A stretch of DNA of 64,000 nt from Acidimicrobiia bacterium (GTDB lineage: Bacteria > Actinomycetota > Acidimicrobiia > Spongiisociales > UBA11373): NCBI GenBank assembly GCA_030584185.1, contig CP129495.1, positions 310,001-374,000 on the forward strand, given 5' to 3'. This document shows, piece after piece, positions 58,514 to 64,000 of this stretch; the first letter of the stretch is position 1; each line of letters opens with the position of its first letter. A model generated the notes under the pieces. It was not told the origin of the DNA, searched no databases, and worked only from the letters and a program-made list of their open reading frames with translations. A program made the translations under genes and the position numbers.

Positions 58514-58531
58514 GCGATCTCAGCCCGATGC

Positions 58532-58560
58532 GAAACCCGGCCCTCCAAGGGCCGGGTTTC
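58532..58560. terminator. Strong intrinsic terminator hairpin after hsp20
   Basis: GAAACCCGGCCC (58532-58543) and GGGCCGGGTTTC (58549-58560) form a perfect 12-base stem with the five-base loop TCCAA. The run of three T in the arm and following TCGGTTTC make it a plausible terminator, 19 bases after the hsp20 stop; its symmetry would allow use from both strands. Confidence 0.85.
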
Positions 58561-58617
58561 TCGGTTTCGCCGGAAGCGATCCCCGGGGCACGAGTAGGCC
58601 GTCGCCGCCAGGCCCGC

Positions 58618-58815
58618 TCACTCGACGTCGATGTGCTGCGGACCGCTCCCCTCCTCCTGGGCGTCATCGTGAGCTGGGGCCGAGCCGATCTCCTCGAGGA
58701 AGGCGCTCACCCCGGCAACGACCTCTATCGCCGCCTTCATGAAGTGGAGCCCGGCACGCTGCAACCCGCGCCGCGTTGCGTCCCCGATCTCGTGGCCTTG
58801 GTGATGCTCATCCAC
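58618..58815 (-). CDS. Small hypothetical protein downstream of the ArsA-Hsp20 gene
   Basis: 65 residues from a GTG at 58815 that overlaps the ArsA-like 3' end by eight bases. A His/Asp-rich start (VDEHHQGHEIGDATRR) precedes an amphipathic helix (HFMKAAIEVVAGVSAFLEEI) and an acidic tail. An ATG at 58740 would leave only 40 residues. Not recognised; the coupled position suggests a real gene, but proof is lacking. Confidence 0.45.
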   Translation of the reverse strand: MDEHHQGHEIGDATRRGLQRAGLHFMKAAIEVVAGVSAFLEEIGSAPAHDDAQEEGSGPQHIDVE

Positions 58816-59980
58816 GGCGATCTCCGAAACGAACCCAGAGTTCACCTTCGCTGAGCCTGGCACCGATCAGCTCGCGCCGGCGCAGAGAGTCCGGCAGTGC
58901 CAGGGACCGCCGGTAAGGCCCGACCGTCACGTAGACGTCGTCGTGGTGTCGCATCACGTCCACCTCGCCCTTCTCGGCCAGGGGCAGGCGCAGGGCCAGC
59001 ACCACCTCTCCCCCCTCCTCGAAGACTCGGAACGGATCCGCTTCGGCGAGGCGGTCGGTCGGATCCAGATCGCGGTAGAGCTCCTCCCCCACGATTCGCA
59101 ATCGGTCCACGCCGACCATCTCCTCGTCGAACAGCCGCAGGTGGAGGCGGGACAGATCGGCGAAGGCCTCGTCGACTGTGGTCAGATGCTCCGCCTGTAC
59201 CTCTCGCCAGCGCTTGAAGTAGGGGTCGGTGACCTCCTCGGGAATGATCCGGTTGACCACGGCCGCATCCACGGCGTAGCCGAACAGTCCCAGGTACGTG
59301 TAGGTGCGGCGCGCCTCGCTGACCACCATCTTCTCCAGGTTCATCACCAGCCGGGCACTGGTGATGGCGGGGTCGGCGAGAACCCTCCGCACCCCGGCTA
59401 TCCGGCCGTAGAACCCCTCCCCGGCCTCGAACACGTCGTCGCCGGGTAATGGCATGGACATCACCCGCGACAGGACCGGCCTGACGACACGCGCCACCCT
59501 GCGCTCCAGCGGGAACAGCTTCTCCATGTACCAGCCGAGCACGTCGGGAAGGCTGAGCAGGCGGAGAGTCTCCGCGGTGGGGGCGCAGTCGACGACGACG
59601 ACGTCGAAGGCGCCGGACGCGACATGATCCTGGACCTCGGCCAGAGCGAACAGCTCGTCCATGCCCGGCAGGACCACCAGCTCCTCGGCGGCGATGCCCT
59701 GCGCGCCACCCCAGTCGAAGAGATCGGCCAGGTAGTCGCGCACCTTCCCCCAGTGGGTCTCCAGGCGACGCTGGGCATCGATCTGCTGGCCGAGCAGGCC
59801 CGGCACGATCTCGGTCGGAGTGTCCTCGAGGGGGACGGAGAAGGCATCGGAGAGGCTGTGTGCCGGATCGGTGGACATCACCAGGGTGCGATGGCCCAAC
59901 TCGGCGCAGCGCAGGGCAGTGGCCGCCGCCACCGTCGTCTTGCCCACGCCTCCCTTGCCGGTGATGAGGAGCACCCTCAT
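58808..59980 (-). CDS. ArsA/Get3-like ATPase fused to an Hsp20-like domain
   Basis: 390 residues. Full deviant Walker A TGKGGVGKTT (signature K9, P-loop K14), switch I STDPAHSLSDAF and switch II VDCAPTAETLRLL, then a helical substrate-groove region (MEKLFPLERRVARVVRP, VSEARRTYTYLGLFGY). The last ~70 residues form an ArsA_HSP20 beta domain (LALRLPLAEKGEVDVMRHHD, VYVTVGPYRRSLALPD). Role by family: handling of a tail-anchored or hydrophobic client, not proven. ATG overlaps the SRPBCC stop (ATGA). Confidence 0.9.
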   Translation of the reverse strand: MRVLLITGKGGVGKTTVAAATALRCAELGHRTLVMSTDPAHSLSDAFSVPLEDTPTEIVPGLLGQQIDAQRRLETHWGKVRDYLADLFDWGGAQGIAAEELVVLPGMDELFALAEVQDHVASGAFDVVVVDCAPTAETLRLLSLPDVLGWYMEKLFPLERRVARVVRPVLSRVMSMPLPGDDVFEAGEGFYGRIAGVRRVLADPAITSARLVMNLEKMVVSEARRTYTYLGLFGYAVDAAVVNRIIPEEVTDPYFKRWREVQAEHLTTVDEAFADLSRLHLRLFDEEMVGVDRLRIVGEELYRDLDPTDRLAEADPFRVFEEGGEVVLALRLPLAEKGEVDVMRHHDDVYVTVGPYRRSLALPDSLRRRELIGARLSEGELWVRFGDRRG

Positions 59981-60420
59981 CCGGCGCTCGCCAGCTCCTC
60001 GGCGCGTCGCGTCAAGCCGCGCAGCGCCGCCTGGACGATCTGCTTCTCGGCCTGCCTCCTGAGGAACCCGGGCACGGCGAATGCGGGCTTCACCCGGAGG
60101 GCGTACACCACCTCGGTTCCCCCATCTCGCGCGCTGAACTCGTAGTAACCCTCCATCTCCTCGATGTCCTCTCCGGGCACTGCGCTCCATGAGATGCGAT
60201 TCGGGGCCTGGTACTCGTATTCGAGCTCGTAGGTGATCCGCTTGATGAACCCGTCGACCTCGAAGCGGGCGCGCCCTGCCCTGCCGTCGGCATCGGTCTC
60301 CAGGATCTCGACGGCGGCCACGCCGGTAGCCCACTCCGGGTAGGCGGCGAGATCGGCCGCCACCGAGAAGACGACCTCCGGGGGGGCGGCTGCCTCCGAA
60401 GTGCGCACGGTTCCATCCAT
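59977..60420 (-). CDS. SRPBCC (polyketide cyclase/START-like) protein
   Basis: 147 residues with a helix-grip fold: VVFSVAADLAAYPEWATGV at the N-terminus, ISWSAVPGEDIEEMEGYYEF in the middle and a long C-terminal helix (FLRRQAEKQIVQAALRGL). This is the coenzyme Q-binding/cyclase-like subfamily that binds a hydrophobic ligand. Co-transcribed with the ArsA-Hsp20 ATPase through ATGA, which suggests a shared hydrophobic client. Leaderless ATG after TAGCCT. Confidence 0.85.
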   Translation of the reverse strand: MDGTVRTSEAAAPPEVVFSVAADLAAYPEWATGVAAVEILETDADGRAGRARFEVDGFIKRITYELEYEYQAPNRISWSAVPGEDIEEMEGYYEFSARDGGTEVVYALRVKPAFAVPGFLRRQAEKQIVQAALRGLTRRAEELASAG

Positions 60421-60427
60421 GACAGCG

Positions 60428-60433
60428 AGGCTA
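60428..60433 (-). promoter_or_regulatory. -10 element TAGCCT for the SRPBCC-ArsA unit
   Basis: Minus-strand TAGCCT (60433-60428) is seven bases before the ATG at 60420. Confidence 0.5.
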
Positions 60434-60468
60434 GCGAGACCCGCAGGGAAACCGCCGGGCCGGGGCCA

Positions 60469-61224
60469 TCAAGGAAAGTGACGAACCGGTCGCCCCGTTG
60501 CTCGAAAGTAGCCGACGTTGTGGCATGCCGTTCGCCCCACGCGCCATCGAGTCGCCTGCGGCTGGTGCACGTCACCGAAGTAGTGCCAGCGCGGGCCGCT
60601 CTCGAGCAAGTACTCCTTGACCGGAGTCGAGCCCTTGGGCAGGCCTCCGACGACATCGGTGCACAACTGGGGAACCGCCGGCGCGACGTGGGTGCACAGG
60701 ACGTCCACATCGCCGAGCGAGTCCAACCTCTCCCGCATCGCCTCGTCGGACACCTCTCCGGGCCCGCCCACCGAGGGAAGCCCTCCGCCGACGACCCCGA
60801 TCCGAAGACCCTCCACCTCGATCACTCCGCTCTCGACGAAGCGCACCCCTTCGGGAAGAGCCGCCGCCAGCAGGCCGGGATGGTCCACGTTGCCGAAGGT
60901 CACCACGGCGCCGGAACCGGCGAGCGCCGCCGCCGCCTCGGCGTGTGCCTCATCGATCAGAGACCGGTAGGCGTGGCGAATCTCTTCCTCGCGCCCGGCA
61001 GCGATGTCGCGCATCACCCGGCGAGCGCCCTCCCAGTCATTTCTGCTGCGGAGTTCGGCGACGCGGGCAACGGCGTCGCGCCCTGCCACCTCGGCGAGCA
61101 TGCCCTCGTGGGTGCGATGATCGACGAAGTTGAGCAGATCGCCGAGCACCAGCAGAGGCTCCCCCAGGGCCGCCACCTTGGCGAGAGCGCCAAATGCCCC
61201 GTGGACGTCCGACACCAGCAGCAT
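60469..61224 (-). CDS. Metallophosphoesterase family protein
   Basis: 251 residues of the calcineurin-like fold. Metal ligands are seen in LLVSDVHGAFGAL, LLVLGDLLNFVDH, VTFGNVDHPGLL, VLCTHVAPAVPQL and HYFGDVHQPQA; the last has GD instead of the usual GH, a variation in the metal site. A 70-residue helical insert lies between the second and third motif. Substrate unknown. The ATG at 61224 overlaps the queG stop (TGATG). Confidence 0.85.
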   Translation of the reverse strand: MLLVSDVHGAFGALAKVAALGEPLLVLGDLLNFVDHRTHEGMLAEVAGRDAVARVAELRSRNDWEGARRVMRDIAAGREEEIRHAYRSLIDEAHAEAAAALAGSGAVVTFGNVDHPGLLAAALPEGVRFVESGVIEVEGLRIGVVGGGLPSVGGPGEVSDEAMRERLDSLGDVDVLCTHVAPAVPQLCTDVVGGLPKGSTPVKEYLLESGPRWHYFGDVHQPQATRWRVGRTACHNVGYFRATGRPVRHFP

Positions 61225-62420
61225 CACTCCAGGCTACCGGTCGATGCCAGAGCAACCTCCTGGCGGACGTGGACGTCGGTCTCCGTCGCCGCCATCACCC
61301 CCAGTACCGCCCGCGCCCCATCCGAGCCGGTCCGGCCCAGGGCCCAGGCGGCGTGCCCTCGCAGCACGGGGTCGCCGTTTCTGCCGTACCCGGCGAGCAC
61401 GCCCACGGCGGCCGCTCCACCGGAGTTTCCCAGCGCCACCAGCAGGTTGCGGCGCAGCCAGCGGGCGTCGTTTCCGGGCACGTAGAAGCCGGCGAATCGG
61501 CGACGCAGCGTGCCATCGTCGAGTCCCAGCAGGGCGCCGGCATCATGGCGGCCCTTCGTCGGCGCTGCCGCCTCCAGGAGACGAGATCCCGGTGGGCATG
61601 CTTCCAGGCAGTCGTCACAGCCGTAGAACCGGTCACCGACCGCTGCCCGCAGTGGCCGGGGAATCCATCCTGGCGCCTGGAGGAGGGCCGAGATGCAGCG
61701 ACGAGCGTCCACCACCCCGGGTGCCACGATGGCTCCGGTCGGACACGCCGGCATGCATGCCTCACAGCGTCCACAGGTGCGCCGCATGGGCTTCGTGATC
61801 GGCAGCGGGGCGTCGGTGGCAACCGACCCCAGGAGCACCCAGGGACCTGCCCCCGGAACCAGGACCATCGCACTCTTGCCTCGCCAACCGACGCCGGCAC
61901 GCACCGCCGCCGCCCGATCCACGAGGCGGGAGTCGTCGACGAGCACGGTGGCGCGATATCCCTCCTGCTCGAGGAGGGCCGCCACCGCATCCAATCCGAC
62001 ACCGAGCGGGGCGTAGCCGTCGACGGCGGCGAACCGGGCGACGCGCACCGTTCCGGGCTCGGCCGGGCCCGGGCCCCCGGCTTCGGGCAGGTAAGGGCGT
62101 GCGGCGACCACCAGGCGCGCCGCCCAGGGGAGAGACCGGCGGATGTCGGAGGAACGGTACGGGCGCTTGAAGGTGAAGCCGAGATGCCCGCTCCTCCCCG
62201 AAGCCACCGCCTCCTCGATCCCCCGGCGCGCACCGTGGAAAGGCTCGACACCGGTGACGCCGACGGCACTGCACCCATGGTCGGCGAGGGATCTCACCAC
62301 CAGGCGGGCCAGGTCGGCAACATCGGGAGCGGGCGGGATGACACCACTGACCCTCGATGGGATGGCTGGGGACTCAGCCGATGCCGTCGTACACCCGTCA
62401 CCGGGACCAGGCAGGCTCAT
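61224..62420 (-). CDS. queG: Epoxyqueuosine reductase QueG
   Basis: Cobalamin- and Fe-S-dependent enzyme for the last step of queuosine synthesis in tRNA. 398 residues. The cobalamin/catalytic region includes VDDSRLVDRAAAVRAGVGW; two [4Fe-4S] clusters are given by CGRCEACMPACPTGAI and CDDCLEACP; a HEAT-like C-terminal part (LRRNLLVALGNSGGAAAVG, LRGHAAWALGRTG) binds tRNA. No other queuosine gene is in the window. Leaderless ATG after TAGCCT. Confidence 0.94.
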   Translation of the reverse strand: MSLPGPGDGCTTASAESPAIPSRVSGVIPPAPDVADLARLVVRSLADHGCSAVGVTGVEPFHGARRGIEEAVASGRSGHLGFTFKRPYRSSDIRRSLPWAARLVVAARPYLPEAGGPGPAEPGTVRVARFAAVDGYAPLGVGLDAVAALLEQEGYRATVLVDDSRLVDRAAAVRAGVGWRGKSAMVLVPGAGPWVLLGSVATDAPLPITKPMRRTCGRCEACMPACPTGAIVAPGVVDARRCISALLQAPGWIPRPLRAAVGDRFYGCDDCLEACPPGSRLLEAAAPTKGRHDAGALLGLDDGTLRRRFAGFYVPGNDARWLRRNLLVALGNSGGAAAVGVLAGYGRNGDPVLRGHAAWALGRTGSDGARAVLGVMAATETDVHVRQEVALASTGSLE

Positions 62421-62426
62421 CGGAGC

Positions 62427-62432
62427 AGGCTA
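62427..62432 (-). promoter_or_regulatory. -10 element TAGCCT for queG
   Basis: Minus-strand TAGCCT (62432-62427) is six bases before the ATG at 62420; it lies between queG and the upstream small gene's stop. Confidence 0.5.
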
Positions 62433-62440
62433 GGCACCGC

Positions 62441-62632
62441 CTACTCGTTGACGGCGCGGCGCACCAGGCGCAGGCGCGGTACGAGACCGACCTCGGCGAG
62501 GGCCTCGAGGGCGATCACCTGATGACGATCCACATCGACCGGGCCCGGCCATCGTTCGAGCAAGTGCCCGACGACGCAGTCGCCACATGCCTCGCTGTGC
62601 TGCAGGGCGCACTCGTCGCAATCGATCCGCAT
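62441..62632 (-). CDS. Small cysteine-rich protein
   Basis: 63 residues. Four cysteines near the N-terminus (CDEC at 5-8, then CGDC at about 16-19) could bind zinc or an Fe-S cluster; the rest is a hydrophobic-charged helix ending LRLVRRAVNE. AGGAGG lies eight bases before the ATG, so it is very likely translated. It precedes queG. Not assigned to a family. Confidence 0.65.
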   Translation of the reverse strand: MRIDCDECALQHSEACGDCVVGHLLERWPGPVDVDRHQVIALEALAEVGLVPRLRLVRRAVNE

Positions 62633-62706
62633 CGATCTGCCTCCTCCTCGGCTGACAAGGGTGAAGGTAGGACGGAGGTGTGACGGATTTGGCGTTCACC
62701 CGACCT

Positions 62707-63939
62707 TCAGCGGCGCTCCCGCTCCCAGTTCGCCACCGCGGTGGAGTACAGCGTCAAGGCTCCACGCTCGGCCGCCGCCTCCCGTACGGCGCGATCGTTG
62801 GACACCACCACGACGCCAGGCGCCGCCATGGCCACGATCTCCTCGTCGGCGGTCACTCCCGGCTCGGTGAATCGAACGGTCACGCCCGGCACAGCATCGT
62901 GCTCCGAAGCCTCGGAGGGTGAGTCGAACACGATTGTCACATGCCGCCGGCCGGCCGCCGACTGCAGCCTGCGGGCGACCAGCTCCACACGCCGCCTCAT
63001 CAGAGGCAGGTCCGGTTCGGTTCCATCCTCGATGAGGGCGAAGCCCAGGTTGTACCCATCGAGCACCAGATGGATTCGAGGGCGGTGAGAGAGGACCGCT
63101 GCCACCGCCTCTGCCTCTTCGGGCCCGACACCCGCGGGCAGCGAAGGCGGCACCTCCACGGGATGGGTGGCAACGCCGTGTGGCGGCTCACCCCGATCCC
63201 CCACCCCCGCCGCCATCTCCATCAGGTCGAGGCGACGCGCCAGCTCCAGGCCGGCCATGCCGAGGCCGGGCAGGATCTCGGGCGGCTCGATTCGCTCCTC
63301 CGCCTCACGACGCAGTCGGCGCTCGCGGTCGAGGGCGGTCCGCGCCTGGTCGTTGGCATCGACGAGGGCTGCGATCTCGGCGCGTAGACGATCGCCGTCC
63401 TTTGCTGCTCGCTGTTGCACGGCCAGGATCTCCGCCTTGAGAGCCTCCTCCCCCTTTCTCTCGGCGCGAACCGGAGCGCCCGCCTCTCGCCGCAGGGCAC
63501 GCTCCCGCGCCTCGGCATCCGCCAGCTTCTTGCGGGCGGCGGTCAGCTCCCGCTTCATCACGACCGCGCGCTCCTCGGAGGCGGCCCTCTTCTGGTCCGC
63601 ACCTTCGGCCTGGCGCACCCCCGCCGCCGCCCCAGCCTTCCAACCGAACTCGGCGAGCCTCAGCTCCCACCCCGGGGGCCGCACCAGAAGGAGCGCCGAC
63701 GCCTCTTCGGCTCCACCCTCCAGTGCCTTGCCGGCATCGGACCACTGCTCCAAGGCCTTCTCGCGCAGCCAGGTGTGCTCGTCGATCGCCTCGAGCAGGC
63801 GGATCTGGCGGGGAGGCGTGAGCTCGCCTCTGGCGACGACCTGAAGCGGCTGGGGCACCCGGTCGGGCTCCATCCGCGCCAGGGCGTCGCGTGCGGCCTC
63901 CAGGGCCCTGCGGTACAGGTGACGAGGTTGGAACCTCAT
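62707..63939 (-). CDS. NYN-domain (YacP/PIN-like) RNA-binding protein
   Basis: 410 residues. An N-terminal helical region and a central coiled coil (AVVMKRELTAARKKLADAEA onward, about residues 125-215) lead to a C-terminal NYN/PIN-like nuclease domain with IHLVLDGYNLGFALIEDG, VTIVFDSPSEASEHD, PGVTADEEIVAMAA and VVVSNDRAVREAAAE. These Asp residues are the usual metal site of YacP-like RNases. ATG at 63939 lies six bases after TAGCGT. The 61 bases beyond it to the window end hold no visible gene. Confidence 0.87.
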   Translation of the reverse strand: MRFQPRHLYRRALEAARDALARMEPDRVPQPLQVVARGELTPPRQIRLLEAIDEHTWLREKALEQWSDAGKALEGGAEEASALLLVRPPGWELRLAEFGWKAGAAAGVRQAEGADQKRAASEERAVVMKRELTAARKKLADAEARERALRREAGAPVRAERKGEEALKAEILAVQQRAAKDGDRLRAEIAALVDANDQARTALDRERRLRREAEERIEPPEILPGLGMAGLELARRLDLMEMAAGVGDRGEPPHGVATHPVEVPPSLPAGVGPEEAEAVAAVLSHRPRIHLVLDGYNLGFALIEDGTEPDLPLMRRRVELVARRLQSAAGRRHVTIVFDSPSEASEHDAVPGVTVRFTEPGVTADEEIVAMAAPGVVVVSNDRAVREAAAERGALTLYSTAVANWERERR

Positions 63940-63945
63940 CGCCCG

Positions 63946-63951
63946 ACGCTA
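63946..63951 (-). promoter_or_regulatory. -10 element TAGCGT for leaderless NYN gene
   Basis: Minus-strand TAGCGT (63951-63946) is six bases before the ATG at 63939. Confidence 0.5.
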
Positions 63952-64000
63952 TCACCCCGGAAGGGAGGCGGCTGATCTGGTAGCGCCGGCAGCGAGTATC

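Noticed and set aside
1-64000. tRNA, rRNA, CRISPR arrays, insertion sequences and replication origins
   Set aside because: Looked for cloverleaf-like and repeat-spacer patterns, transposase motifs and DnaA-box clusters; none seen.

Overview
The window is a gene-dense, visibly G+C-rich (about two thirds) bacterial chromosome segment with no mobile element, rRNA, tRNA or CRISPR array. It most likely comes from an uncultivated actinobacterium (Actinomycetota, possibly Acidimicrobiia or a neighbouring lineage). Evidence: the division cluster order ending ftsZ-pgeF-yggS-sepF-yggT without ftsA, an ileS T-box with a very short specifier hairpin, a tandem ArsA-like ATPase pair, DUF3040, and many start codons placed only 6-9 bases after a TAnnnT -10 element with no Shine-Dalgarno (leaderless transcripts). 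MurE carries the DNPR motif of meso-diaminopimelate ligases.

Layout. 1-7.6 kb: ygfZ (cut by the left edge), a CcdA-like protein, a CsaA-like tRNA-binding protein, MFS, MATE and EamA transporters, endonuclease III and small membrane proteins, often with convergent overlapping ends. 7.7-11.5 kb: a double-domain ThyX-like protein and a pair of ArsA/Get3-like ATPases. 11.5-19.1 kb: dnaE, a DUF2090 aldolase-like gene with pfkA, then rluD, lspA, a DksA/TraR protein and DUF167. 19.1-22.6 kb: T-box-controlled ileS. 22.6-40.0 kb (minus strand): the whole division and cell-wall (dcw) cluster from mraZ to yggT, 18 genes, mostly joined by overlapping stop/start codons and preceded by a promoter with phased MraZ boxes. 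40.2-43.1 kb: SDR, LapA-like, HNH, a catalytically degenerate serine-recombinase-like protein and an unknown. 43.2-47.7 kb: MoxR/DUF58/transglutaminase module. 47.7-51.7 kb: MerR regulator, DUF3040, histidine phosphatase, a cupredoxin-like lipoprotein, membrane proteins and a thioesterase. 51.7-58.0 kb (minus): type II fatty-acid synthesis operon (ROK kinase, DUF1232, LiaF-like, fabD, fabH, fabG, acpP, fabF). 58.0-64 kb: Hsp20, an ArsA ATPase fused to an Hsp20-like domain, an SRPBCC protein, a phosphoesterase, QueG, a small Cys-rich protein and a NYN-domain RNA-binding protein.

How it fits together: most of the window is core biosynthesis (peptidoglycan, division, fatty acids, replication, translation). 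The less explained parts are the ATPase pair in which each partner has lost a different P-loop lysine, the tandem ThyX-like protein with degraded signatures, the DUF2090-PFK pair, and the second ArsA system next to Hsp20. The only stretch over 300 bases without a protein gene is 19102-19407, which holds the divergent promoters and the T-box. All calls are by eye from sequence; no search or folding program was run.
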